Shown here: one piece after another, positions 37,442 to 45,586 of the stretch | Numbering within the stretch: position 1 is the stretch's first letter | Layout: each line of letters opens with the position of its first letter | From: Bradyrhizobium sp. B097 | Lineage (GTDB): Bacteria; Pseudomonadota; Alphaproteobacteria; Rhizobiales; Xanthobacteraceae | DNA: 64,000 nucleotides | Assembly: GCF_038957035.1 (NCBI RefSeq) | Contig: NZ_CP152412.1 | Location: 5,080,501-5,144,500 of the forward strand | Direction of reading: 5' to 3' | Translations under genes and position numbers: made by a program | The notes under the pieces: generated by a model | Seen by the model: the letters and a program-made list of their open reading frames with translations, nothing else | What the model was told of the DNA's origin: nothing | The model's database searches: none

Positions 37442-38395
37442 TTAGGCCGAAGCTGCCAGCGCGTCCTTGGCTGCAGCGATATCGTTCGGGCCGCCGACGG
37501 ACACGCCGACCGCGCCATCGGCGATGCGCTTGACGAGGCCGCTCAGCACCTTGCCGGCGCCGATCTCGAAGAACCGCGTCACGCCCTGGCCTGCCATATA
37601 GGCAACCGACTCGCGCCAGCGAACCGTTCCCGTGACCTGCTCGACCAGGCGGCGGCGGATCTCGTCGGGATCTGATATCGCCGAAGCCAGCACGTTGGAG
37701 ACCAGCGGCGCCGCGGGCGCCTTGATGGTGACGCCGGCCAGCGCCTCTGCCATCGCATCGGCCGCCGGCTGCATCAGCTTGCAGTGGAACGGCGCCGACA
37801 CCGGCAGCAGCATGGCGCGTTTTGCCCCTTTGGTTTTCGCAATCTCCACCGCGCGATCGACGGCTGCCTTGTCGCCGGAGACCACCACCTGGCCGCCGCC
37901 GTTGTCGTTGGCGGCCTGGCAGACCTGGCCCTGCGCGGCCTCATTGGCGACCGCGACCGCCGCCTCGTAATCGAGGCCGAGCAGCGCGGCCATCGCACCG
38001 GCGCCGACCGGCACCGCCTTCTGCATCGCAAGCCCGCGGGTGCGCAGCAGCCGCGCGGTGTCGCTCACCGTCAGGCTGCCGGCGGCGGCAAGCGCCGAAT
38101 ACTCGCCGAGCGAGTGCCCGGCAACGAAGGCCGCGTTGCGGCCGACCGAGAAGCCGGCCTCGCTCTCGAGCACGCGCAACGTGGCGATCGAGACCGCCAT
38201 CAGCGCCGGCTGGGCATTTTCCGTCAGCTGCAATGTCTCGCCCGGACCATCCCAGATGATCGCGGTCAGCTTCTCGCCCAGCGCGGAATCGACCTCGTCG
38301 AACACGGCCTTCGCGACCGGAAAGGCGTCGGCCAGGGCCTTGCCCATGCCAACCGCCTGCGAGCCCTGCCCGGGAAACGTGAATGCTGCCGTCAT
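37442..38395 (-). CDS. fabD: Malonyl-CoA:ACP transacylase
   Basis: A 317-residue enzyme loading malonate on ACP. The N-terminal FPGQGSQAVGMGK oxyanion loop and the nucleophile elbow FVAGHSLGEYSAL (Ser95) are intact, as are the Arg in LRTRGLAMQ and the catalytic His in VSAPFHCKLM. It is the first gene of the leftward fab cluster; the 220 bases upstream to the desaturase gene hold no other gene. Confidence 0.96.
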   Translation of the reverse strand: MTAAFTFPGQGSQAVGMGKALADAFPVAKAVFDEVDSALGEKLTAIIWDGPGETLQLTENAQPALMAVSIATLRVLESEAGFSVGRNAAFVAGHSLGEYSALAAAGSLTVSDTARLLRTRGLAMQKAVPVGAGAMAALLGLDYEAAVAVANEAAQGQVCQAANDNGGGQVVVSGDKAAVDRAVEIAKTKGAKRAMLLPVSAPFHCKLMQPAADAMAEALAGVTIKAPAAPLVSNVLASAISDPDEIRRRLVEQVTGTVRWRESVAYMAGQGVTRFFEIGAGKVLSGLVKRIADGAVGVSVGGPNDIAAAKDALAASA

Positions 38396-38614
38396 CGGCG
38401 CTCCCTACCTTGTTGAGCGTGATCCCCGCGCAAGCGCCGCGCCTGCCGCAGGGGAAAACGGTATCCCGTCGCGCGAAACGCGCCACAGCGGGTCCGGACC
38501 CTGCCTTGCAACCAAATCTTGCAACCGGCCTCGGACCGGGCCGTAAGACACTGATGGGGGGCGCGATGTCAAGCCGCGCGCGCGGAACCCTGGGGATGCC
38601 GGGGCCGGCTCGGC

Positions 38615-39640
38615 CTAGAATCCACCGGCATTCTGGTCGGCGTTAACCTCGGCGCCCGCCCTCGCCCGGCGCGCGCTGTTGACCAATTGGCCCGGGCGGT
38701 CTTCCCGGTTGGGCTTGGCGGTCGCCAGCTGCAGCACGGCGGCATAGCCCGGCTGGACTTCCATCCGGTCGGCATAGCGGCTTGCGCTCAGGATGCGGTG
38801 GACGCGCGGCAGGTTGTAGCAGGGCACGTAGAACAGCAGATGATGCTCGAGGTGATAGTTCACGTAGTACGGCGCGATGAACAGCCGCTCGAGGACATTG
38901 GCCCGCGTGGTGCGGGTGTTGCGCAAGGGATCGGCGCTGTCGGGCACGACGGCATGTTCGGCGATGTTGCGGATCCGCGTGATCACCATCATCCAGGTCA
39001 GCAGCGGCACCAGCCACAACAGCGGATAGGCCCACCACACGCCCGCGGCGGCGAGTCCCGCGAACAGCAACGCGTTGGCGACGCATTGCGGCCCGAGCTT
39101 CTGCCAGAAATTGGCGGCGCGCTGCGATAGCGGCCACTCTTTCGGCCCGATCGCATTGAGCAGTTGCGCCTTGCGCTGCTGGTAGCCGGTCTGCCCGGTG
39201 ATATCGCGGAGGAATTTCCGGCGGTAGCTCATCTTCGTGATCGGAAACGGCGCCGACAGCACCAGATCCGGATCATCCTCCTGCTGCGTCCGGGCATGAT
39301 GCTGCAGATGATAGCGGCGATAGCCGCGGGTTTCCGCGAAGATCGGATAGGCGCAGAACCACTGGCTCAGCGTGAGATTGGTCTTCTCGTTGGCCGAGAG
39401 ACAGCCATGCGCACCGTCATGCATCAGGATGGCGAGCCCGAGCTGGCGCGAGCCGATGATCGCAACCGCCAGCAGATAGGTCAGCGGATTGGGCCACCAC
39501 GCAACCAGCGCGATCGCGCCAAGGATCAGCGCCCAGGCGTGCACGATCAGGGCTGCGCCCTTCCAGGTCGTGCGTTGCCGGACGGCGACCAGTTCATCCT
39601 CGGTGAGGAAATCGCGGGCACGCATGCGTAGCGCGGTCAT
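38615..39640 (-). CDS. Membrane fatty-acid desaturase
   Basis: A 341-residue di-iron membrane enzyme. Three His boxes are complete: HDGAH (74-78), HLQHH (111-115) and HLEHH (263-267). Four hydrophobic segments surround them. The HxxxH / HxxHH / HxxHH set marks acyl-lipid or acyl-CoA desaturases; position specificity cannot be told. Its ATG overlaps the TGA of the upstream TetR gene, so regulator and enzyme are made together. The last 30 residues are polar and probably disordered. Confidence 0.88.
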   Translation of the reverse strand: MTALRMRARDFLTEDELVAVRQRTTWKGAALIVHAWALILGAIALVAWWPNPLTYLLAVAIIGSRQLGLAILMHDGAHGCLSANEKTNLTLSQWFCAYPIFAETRGYRRYHLQHHARTQQEDDPDLVLSAPFPITKMSYRRKFLRDITGQTGYQQRKAQLLNAIGPKEWPLSQRAANFWQKLGPQCVANALLFAGLAAAGVWWAYPLLWLVPLLTWMMVITRIRNIAEHAVVPDSADPLRNTRTTRANVLERLFIAPYYVNYHLEHHLLFYVPCYNLPRVHRILSASRYADRMEVQPGYAAVLQLATAKPNREDRPGQLVNSARRARAGAEVNADQNAGGF

Positions 39641-40347
39641 GAGCTGGTCTCCCCGTCCGTTGAGGGTGAAGTGTCGCGATCGCCGACCAGGCGCAGCCGC
39701 GATCCATCATTGGCCGACGTCGATGTCGCCTGCTCGCCGAGCGCGCGCAGCAATTCGCGGCACATCTCCTCGGCGCCGCGGCCCATCGCAAAACCTTCGA
39801 CGATCACGCCGATCGCAATCGCCCAGAACCGCCTCGAGCTCTCTTCGGGCGCGCGCAGCGAGCGCCAGCCGTGCCGCTCGACCTGGTCCGCATAGGCGCG
39901 CGCGCCTTCGCTGTGCAGACGCTCGATGGTGCGCTCGACCAAAGGCGCGAGGTCCTGCCGGCGCCGCGTCAGCGTCAAGGCCTCGGCGAAGAAGGCGACC
40001 GTATCGGTCGCGGTCACGGTCTCGGCCAAGGCGTGGGTGTAATCGCGTGGCGTATGGGCGTTCAGGGCGGCCTGCTCGGTCGCGCGCGCGAGGTAAAGCA
40101 TGTCGCGGCTGGCGGCTTCGACGAACAGCGCCTCCTTGGTACGGAAGTAATAGGTGATCTGGCTCGGAAAGGCGTCCGCCGCGGCGGCGATGTCGGAGAT
40201 CGACGTGCCCGAGAGCCCGCGCTCCTTGAACAGGCGGCTGGCGGCATCGAGCAACAGCGAACGCATCTTGCGCCCCGCCGACCGTGTCGCGCGGACCACG
40301 TGCTTCGGATCGGGCGCAGACATGCCGCTGGCGGTCTCCGAACCCAT
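39637..40347 (-). CDS. TetR-family regulator of the adjoining desaturase
   Basis: A 236-residue repressor-type protein. The helix-turn-helix domain (about 25-70) contains RLFKERGLSGTSISDIAAAADAFPSQITYYF, here quoted in parts: the GLSGTSISDIA turn and the ITYYFRTKEALF recognition end. The ligand domain is not recognisable by eye. ATG at 40347 follows a GGGAGGA ribosome-binding site. It is co-translated with the desaturase and preceded by a 17-base palindrome, so autoregulation sensing a fatty acyl ligand is likely but inferred. Confidence 0.85.
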   Translation of the reverse strand: MGSETASGMSAPDPKHVVRATRSAGRKMRSLLLDAASRLFKERGLSGTSISDIAAAADAFPSQITYYFRTKEALFVEAASRDMLYLARATEQAALNAHTPRDYTHALAETVTATDTVAFFAEALTLTRRRQDLAPLVERTIERLHSEGARAYADQVERHGWRSLRAPEESSRRFWAIAIGVIVEGFAMGRGAEEMCRELLRALGEQATSTSANDGSRLRLVGDRDTSPSTDGETSS

Positions 40348-40367
40348 CGATCGTCCTCCCTGAGATA

Positions 40368-40384
40368 TTTGTATGACGTACAAA
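40368..40384. promoter_or_regulatory. Candidate TetR operator (17-bp palindrome)
   Basis: TTTGTA-TGACG-TACAAA has perfect 6-base arms around a 5-base centre and lies 21 bases upstream of the TetR ATG. This is the size and place of a TetR-family operator. No second copy was noticed nearby. Confidence 0.65.
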
Positions 40385-40481
40385 CAAAGAAATCAACCCG
40401 GAACAGCGCGAAGTTGCGCCGAACGGCCTGGAGGGCTACGACCCGTCGCAAATCCGGGGGCCAAGACCCCTCTGCGGACCC

Positions 40482-40509
40482 TTGCCTTCGCGGCCAAAAT
40501 CCGTATAAA
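40482..40509 (+). promoter_or_regulatory. Candidate sigma-70-like promoter of rpsF
   Basis: TTGCCT (40482) and TATAAA (40504) are 16 bases apart, in an otherwise gene-free stretch, about 190 bases upstream of the rpsF ATG. The leader that would result includes GCTCCGGCCGGGAGC, a small hairpin that could be part of an S6:S18-binding autoregulatory RNA. Confidence 0.4.
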
Positions 40510-40697
40510 GCGCCCCATTCGTGGGCTCCGGCCGGGAGCTGAACGGACGGTCTCAGCAAATTCACCCGTTGATTTTGATGTGGCAGGGCCAGTCGGCCCG
40601 TCGTCCCGTGCTCCCGCCTTCTGAGCAGCTCGAGTCCTTTCCGAAGGTCTCGAAGGGCTTGTCGCCGGAACCCGCGCCAACACAGGAAAGGACAACC

Positions 40698-41165
40698 ATG
40701 CCTCTTTATGAGCATGTTTTTCTCGCGCGTCAGGATGCGAGCACCCAGCAGGTGGATGAACTGACGGCCCAGATGACGGGTATCGTCGAACAGGGCGGCG
40801 GCAAGGTCACCAAGACCGAGAGCTGGGGCGTGCGCTCCCTCACCTACCGCATGAACAAGAATCGCAAGGCGCATTTCGTGCTGATGAACATCGACGCACC
40901 GTCGGCTGTCGTCACCGAGATCGAGCGCCAGGAGCGGATCAGCGAAGACGTCATCCGCTATCTCACCGTGCGCGTCGAAGAGCACGAGGAAGGCCCGTCC
41001 GCGATGATGCGCAAGGCCGACCGTGACCGTGAGCGCGATGACCGTGGCGGTGGCTTCCGCGGCGACCGCGAAGGCGGCTTCCGTGGCGATCGCGATGGCG
41101 GCGGCTTCCGCGGCGATCGTGGCCCACGCCGTCCGCGCGAAGAAGAAGCTGCGACCGAGGAGTAA
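40698..41165 (+). CDS. rpsF: Ribosomal protein S6 with Arg/Gly/Asp-rich tail
   Basis: A 155-residue protein. Residues 1-100 are a standard S6 fold ([55 protein letters not shown]). The last 45 residues are low complexity, with repeated GGFRGDR-type units. S6 pairs with S18 in the platform of the 30S subunit. ATG at 40698 has AGGAAAGGA upstream. rpsR follows at six bases. Extended acidic or basic S6 tails are known in rhizobia; this one looks repeat-expanded. Confidence 0.96.
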   Translation: MPLYEHVFLARQDASTQQVDELTAQMTGIVEQGGGKVTKTESWGVRSLTYRMNKNRKAHFVLMNIDAPSAVVTEIERQERISEDVIRYLTVRVEEHEEGPSAMMRKADRDRERDDRGGGFRGDREGGFRGDRDGGGFRGDRGPRRPREEEAATEE

Positions 41166-41171
41166 TGAATC

Positions 41172-41411
41172 ATGGCTGATGCTGGTGCCCGCCGTCCGTT
41201 TTTCCGTCGTCGCAAGTCCTGCCCGTTCACGGGCGCGAATGCGCCGAAGATCGACTACAAGGATTCCAAGCTGCTGATGCGTTACGTCTCCGAGCGCGGC
41301 AAGATCGTGCCGAGCCGCATCACGGCCGTCTCCGCCAAGAAGCAGCGTGAGCTCGCCCGCGCCATCAAGCGCGCGCGCTTCCTCGGCCTGCTGCCCTACG
41401 TTATTCGCTAA
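41172..41411 (+). CDS. rpsR: Ribosomal protein S18
   Basis: A 79-residue protein with [32 protein letters not shown] and [20 protein letters not shown], all S18 signatures. It is six bases after rpsF and co-transcribed. A 126-base gap leads to the DUF2232 membrane protein and then rplI, the usual rhizobial order. Confidence 0.97.
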   Translation: MADAGARRPFFRRRKSCPFTGANAPKIDYKDSKLLMRYVSERGKIVPSRITAVSAKKQRELARAIKRARFLGLLPYVIR

Positions 41412-41537
41412 CCGTTTCCGGCCGGCGGCACGTGCCGCCGGCCGCTCATTCTCATAAGGCTTCCGGGTCGTCCGGTCGCCGATGGTTGGGGTTCTCGACT
41501 GAGTGCCTCTAACCGCTCGAAAGGAGCGGGACAGCTG

Positions 41538-42506
41538 ATGATCGCGATCCTCATCGTTGCACTTGCCGCCGGCGCCGCGTCGGCGCTGATGTTCGCCTCG
41601 ATCGTTTCGGGCGCGGCAATCTCGATATTGCTGTTCTATCTCGCGCCGCTGCCTCTGATGGTGACGGCGCTCGGCTGGGGCCCGCTTGCCGCCGCCATCG
41701 GCGGTATCGCTGCAGCGTTCGTGCTCGGCGCACTCTTCGGACTCCCCTATTGCATCGCGTTTGCCATGATGGTCGCCCTGCCCGGCTGGTGGCTCGGCCA
41801 CCTCGCTCTGCTTGGAAGGCCGGTCGCAGGCACAGCCGGCGATAGCGCCGCCCAGCAGCCGCCTGCGCTCGAATGGTATCCCGTCGGCCGCATCCTGCTC
41901 TGGGTCGCAGCCTTCGCCATCGTCACCACGACCGCAGCACTGCTCACGCTCGGCACGGATACCGACACGATCACCGGCACGTTGCGGCGCGGCCTGCTCA
42001 AGATGCTCAGCGCCGGCGAAACGCAACCCGGCAGTGACATCGAACGGTTCGTCGACGCCTTGGTGATCTTCGCACCGCTCGCGGCAACGGTCATCGCGAT
42101 GGTCACGCTGACGCTCAACCTGTGGCTCGCCGGCAAGATCGCACAAACCTCGGGGCGGCTGAACCGGCCGTGGCCGGAGCTCCGCAGCACCGCGCTCCCC
42201 GCCATGGCGCTGGTCGCGTTGCTGGTGGCGATCGCCGCCAGCTTCGTCGGCGGCATGCTTGCGCTGCTGGCGCAGATCGTCACCACGGCGCTCGTGATCG
42301 CCTATGCGCTGGTCGGCTTCGCCGTGCTGCACACCCTGACGCTGTCGCTCGGCAATCGCGGCTTCTGGCTCGGCGGCATCTACGCCGTCGTCGTCATGTT
42401 CGGCTGGCCGATCGTCGCAATCTTCGCGCTCGGCATTGCGGACGCCGTGTTCGGACTGCGCCAGCGCTATCTGCAAACCAGACCGCCGCCTTTGCCTGCG
42501 GCCTGA
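41538..42506 (+). CDS. DUF2232 integral membrane protein
   Basis: A 322-residue protein with about eight transmembrane segments and a short soluble loop (about 145-180). The position between rpsR and rplI is the standard place of DUF2232 proteins in rhizobia and also in some Firmicutes (YybS type). Function is unknown; the fold resembles membrane components of transport (ECF S-component-like) in distant comparison, which I mention only as a possibility. ATG at 41538 has AAAGGAGCGGGA upstream. Confidence 0.8.
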   Translation: MIAILIVALAAGAASALMFASIVSGAAISILLFYLAPLPLMVTALGWGPLAAAIGGIAAAFVLGALFGLPYCIAFAMMVALPGWWLGHLALLGRPVAGTAGDSAAQQPPALEWYPVGRILLWVAAFAIVTTTAALLTLGTDTDTITGTLRRGLLKMLSAGETQPGSDIERFVDALVIFAPLAATVIAMVTLTLNLWLAGKIAQTSGRLNRPWPELRSTALPAMALVALLVAIAASFVGGMLALLAQIVTTALVIAYALVGFAVLHTLTLSLGNRGFWLGGIYAVVVMFGWPIVAIFALGIADAVFGLRQRYLQTRPPPLPAA

Positions 42507-42557
42507 CATTCGATCCAACCACTCAACCCGATACTTAGCCTCTAAAGGAGAACGAAA

Positions 42558-43160
42558 ATGGAAGTCATTCTGCTGGAACGCGTTGCCAAGCTTGGTCAGA
42601 TGGGCGAAGTCGTGCGCGTCAAGGACGGGTTCGCCCGCAACTTCTTGCTGAAGCGCGGCAAGGCGCTGCGCGCCACCGAAGCGAACCGCGCCAAGTATGA
42701 CGGCATGAAGGCCGAGCTCGAGGCCAACAACATCAAGGCCAAGGGCGAAGCCGCCGTGGTCGCCGAGAAGATCGACGGCCGCGACATCATCATCATCCGC
42801 CAGGCCTCCGAGTCCGGCCAGCTGTTCGGCTCGGTCACGGTGCGCGACATCGTCGTTGCGCTGGCCGCCGACGGCATCACGGTTGCCCGTCCGCAGGTCT
42901 GGCTCGACTCGCCGATCAAGGTGATTGGCGCGCAGAAGGTGACCATCGCCGTTCACCCCGAGGTCGAGACCAGCGTCACCGTGACGGTCGCCCGTTCCGC
43001 CGAAGAGGCCGACCGGATCAAGCGCGGCGAGGACATCTCGACCCGTCAGGAAGACCAGGACGCTGCCGCCGAAGCGCTCGCCGCCGCCGGCGAATTCTTC
43101 GATCCGGAAGCGCAGCACGATGACGAGGCCGCGCCGGCTCCGGCTGCCGAAGAGAAGTAA
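42558..43160 (+). CDS. rplI: Ribosomal protein L9
   Basis: A 200-residue L9. The N-terminal domain ([30 protein letters not shown]), the long connecting helix (about 40-75) and the C-terminal rRNA-binding domain are visible. About 45 residues beyond the E. coli length form an acidic Ala/Glu-rich tail ending PAPAAEEK. It has an AAAGGAGAACG ribosome-binding site. A strong bidirectional terminator follows. Confidence 0.96.
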   Translation: MEVILLERVAKLGQMGEVVRVKDGFARNFLLKRGKALRATEANRAKYDGMKAELEANNIKAKGEAAVVAEKIDGRDIIIIRQASESGQLFGSVTVRDIVVALAADGITVARPQVWLDSPIKVIGAQKVTIAVHPEVETSVTVTVARSAEEADRIKRGEDISTRQEDQDAAAEALAAAGEFFDPEAQHDDEAAPAPAAEEK

Positions 43161-43186
43161 GCGTCTCTTCGTCCCTCCACCGACTG

Positions 43187-43212
43187 AAGCCCGGCCCCAT
43201 CAGGCCGGGCTT
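43187..43212. terminator. Bidirectional terminator between rplI and the thioesterase gene
   Basis: AAGCCCGGCC (43187) and GGCCGGGCTT (43203) form a perfect 10-bp stem with a CCATCA loop; A- and T-rich ends give it activity on either strand. The stop codon of the convergent thioesterase gene (43200-43202) lies across the loop. Confidence 0.88.
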
Positions 43213-43661
43213 TGGATTCGTGCCGCCGCCTGATCGTCGAGCATCGCGATCGACGCGAGTGCCGTCGCGGTGTGCTTCTCCTTGCCGTCGATGATGCAGA
43301 ACACGTCGGCCGCAACGACGGCGACCTGACGCCCCGGCTTGATCACGCGCGCCCGGCAGATCAGGCGATCGCCCGATGCCGGCGACAGCAGGTTCAGCTT
43401 GTACTCGGCCGTCAGCGCCGGCTGGCCATGCGACGTCGCCGCCGCAATCGTGGTGGCATTGTCGACGAGGAACGCCGTCACCCCACCGTGAAACAGGCCG
43501 TGCTGCTGCAACAGCTCAGGCCGCCGGTCGACGGCGAGCGTGCACGCGCCGCGCGACAGCTCGGCAACCTCAGCACCGACAAGACCCATGAAGCCCTGAC
43601 GGCCGACATTGTCGCGAATCCGCGTCGCGATCGGCGCAAAGTCCGGATCGATTTTGCTCAT
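43200..43661 (-). CDS. PaaI-type hotdog thioesterase
   Basis: A 153-residue hotdog-fold protein. The active-site segment LLQQHGLFHGGVTAFLVDNAT has the family HGG motif and a following Asp. NLLSPASGDRLICRARVIKPGR is the usual second half. It probably hydrolyses acyl- or aryl-CoA esters. Its ATG overlaps the stop of the upstream TetR gene by four bases, so the pair is one transcription unit. Its own stop is inside the rplI terminator. Confidence 0.86.
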   Translation of the reverse strand: MSKIDPDFAPIATRIRDNVGRQGFMGLVGAEVAELSRGACTLAVDRRPELLQQHGLFHGGVTAFLVDNATTIAAATSHGQPALTAEYKLNLLSPASGDRLICRARVIKPGRQVAVVAADVFCIIDGKEKHTATALASIAMLDDQAAARIQSPA

Positions 43662-44263
43662 GACGTCCCTCCTGCTCGCTCCGGCGCACCCGGCGCCACC
43701 ACCGCGCGGATCGCGCAGGCGATCAGCGTCTCGACCTGTTCGCGCGGGTCGCTCTGATGGCGGCCCGACAGATAGGCGCGGCAAAAGATCTGCGCCGGCC
43801 CGATGATCTGGCTGAAGAACAGTGTCGCGCTCATCGGCAGCAACTCGCCGCGCGCGAGCAGCGGCGCGCGCCAACGCTCGATGCCATCGGTGAGCCGCGA
43901 GTTCTCGGTGCGCTGCGCGCCGCGCACCTCCTCGCTCCACTCGCTGCGCGAAATCTCGAACAGGAAGCGCGCCTCGCGCCGGTTGCTCACGACCCAATCG
44001 AGATGGGCGTGGATCAGCCGCGCAACGCCCTCGCCGGCGCCGTGCGTGTCGTTGACAGCGGTGATGATTGCGGCGTGATAGGTCTGCAGGATTTCCAGGA
44101 ACAGGGTTCCGGCGAGCTGCTTCTTCGAGGTGAAGAAATGGAAGAAGCTGCCGTTGGACGCGCGGGCGCGGGAGCGGATCTCGGCCACCGTCGCGCCCTC
44201 GAACCCGTCGCGGTCGAACACCGCCAGTCCCGCCGCCAAGAGATCGTCGCGTGCCGTGCTCAC
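43658..44263 (-). CDS. TetR-family regulator paired with a thioesterase
   Basis: A 201-residue regulator. The DNA-binding region is AVFDRDGFEGATVAEIRSRA, with ASNGSFFHFFTSKKQLAG as recognition helix. The C-terminal domain (TetR_C type) is unassigned. GTG at 44263 is the only early start. Translational coupling to the thioesterase suggests it senses an acyl-CoA and controls the pair; this is inference. Confidence 0.84.
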   Translation of the reverse strand: MSTARDDLLAAGLAVFDRDGFEGATVAEIRSRARASNGSFFHFFTSKKQLAGTLFLEILQTYHAAIITAVNDTHGAGEGVARLIHAHLDWVVSNRREARFLFEISRSEWSEEVRGAQRTENSRLTDGIERWRAPLLARGELLPMSATLFFSQIIGPAQIFCRAYLSGRHQSDPREQVETLIACAIRAVVAPGAPERAGGTS

Positions 44264-44280
44264 CCCTGCTCCCTTCCTGA

Positions 44281-44297
44281 CTAGATCAATACTCTAG
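44281..44297. promoter_or_regulatory. Weak operator candidate upstream of the TetR-thioesterase pair
   Basis: CTAGA-TCAATAC-TCTAG is an inverted repeat 17 bases upstream of the TetR start. The arms are only five bases, so chance is possible. The stretch to 44340 also has ACTCTAG and ACTCCAG in direct orientation. Confidence 0.3.
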
Positions 44298-44356
44298 AGC
44301 TTTACTCCAGTGGCAGTCAAATGATAACGCCGGACCTCACGGCCCGGCGTTGGCGA

Positions 44357-45328
44357 TTACTTCGAGGTCGGCGCTTCCGGCGGACCGGAGCCCGGCGTCG
44401 TCGGGGGCGGCGGAGGCGGTGCGGCCGCGGTTACCGGCGGCGCAGCGGGCGCCGGTGCTGGCGATGCGGCAGCGGCCGGCTCGGGCGCAGGGGAAGCGGC
44501 GGGAGCCGCGGGTGTGACCTGCGGAACCGGGTCCGATCGCACGGCAGCCGGCTCGCCGCCGGCGCTGCCCTTGGGCGCATCGACCTTGGCCGTGTCGGAC
44601 TGGTTGGCAGGCTTCGCCGGCTTCTCGGCCTCACCCTTGTCTTCGCGCTTGACGGTGGTCTGGGATTTGAGCTCGTCGCCCGCCGCCTCGCCCTTGGGCG
44701 CCTCGTCGGACTTCGGCTCCTCGACCGGCTTGCCGCGACGGCCGTGCTTCTGGCGCGACGGCCTGCCCTCACCCGCGGCTTGCGGGGTCTGACCGTCGTC
44801 CGGCTTGGCACCATCAGGCGTCTCGCTCGGACGCGCCATGCGCCGGCCGCGGTGGGCGGGACGTGCTTCGGGATTCAAACCGTCGGCGTCGGGCTTTGCG
44901 GCTTCCTTGACGCCTTCCTTGGCCCCTTCCTGCGGCGCCGCACCCTGATGCTGCCGGCGCGACGGGCGCTCGGCCGGCTGCTCCGGAGACTGGTTTGCCT
45001 CCTGGCGGCCGTCCCGGCCCTTGGCCCCCTTGGGCTGATCCTTGGCCTGGTAGCGCGGGTCATTGGCGCCGTTCGAGATCAGATAGGATGCCAGCACGCC
45101 GGCCATGTCGCTCGACGTCGTGTAGTGCTGGCGCAGGAAGCCCGGCAGCGAGCCGGCCGGCACGGTCTTCAGGAGACCCCGCGGGCTCTTGTGGCAGGCC
45201 GTGCAGGTGTTGGCGAAGATCTGGGAGGGGCTTTTGCCGGCCTCGAGGTTTTGCGCTTGCGCTGATACGGCTGACAGACAGCCAATCAGAAGCGTCACCG
45301 TCGCCAGACTGAGGGCTCGGCTCAACAT
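44357..45328 (-). CDS. Exported c-type cytochrome-like protein with long disordered tail
   Basis: A 323-residue protein. A signal peptide (to about AQAQ, residue 26) precedes one haem-c site CTACH (42-46). The first 95 residues resemble a small monohaem domain (QIFANTCTACHKSPRG, then LPGFLRQHYTTS and MAGVLASYL). From about 96 to the end the chain is low complexity: first Lys/Gln/Glu/Arg-rich with PSRR and HRGRR, then Ala/Pro-rich ending PPPPPPTTPGSG. A distal axial Met is present in DMAGVL but its role is unproven. The gene stands alone and divergent from cfa. Confidence 0.72.
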   Translation of the reverse strand: MLSRALSLATVTLLIGCLSAVSAQAQNLEAGKSPSQIFANTCTACHKSPRGLLKTVPAGSLPGFLRQHYTTSSDMAGVLASYLISNGANDPRYQAKDQPKGAKGRDGRQEANQSPEQPAERPSRRQHQGAAPQEGAKEGVKEAAKPDADGLNPEARPAHRGRRMARPSETPDGAKPDDGQTPQAAGEGRPSRQKHGRRGKPVEEPKSDEAPKGEAAGDELKSQTTVKREDKGEAEKPAKPANQSDTAKVDAPKGSAGGEPAAVRSDPVPQVTPAAPAASPAPEPAAAASPAPAPAAPPVTAAAPPPPPPTTPGSGPPEAPTSK

Positions 45329-45586
45329 TCCTTAAGTCTCCAGATTCCGGAAAAATCGCCGCCTGCGCCTCATGGATCGGCCGCGGCGGTCACCTTTTAT
45401 CCGATTATCGCGCGAATGGAAGCGCGCGCGTGCCGCATCCACGCAATTGTCACATTTTGGAATATCGGCTTTGACCACAACGCAATAGCGCGATCCAATT
45501 CCCTGCCTATGTTTGGGTTGGGGACACATTAGAGTGATCAGCTCCGGTGGTGTCAGTGTGCAGCTTGCCGTTCCGTTGGTGCTTCG

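Noticed and set aside
41020..41160. RGD triplets in the S6 tail as an adhesion signal
   Set aside because: The protein is ribosomal and cytoplasmic; the triplets arise from the GGFRGDR repeat.
40062..43118. A 1018-codon minus-strand frame across rpsF, rpsR, DUF2232 and rplI
   Set aside because: Antisense to conserved ribosomal genes; low-complexity Arg/Asp/His composition; no start signal. Considered a shadow.
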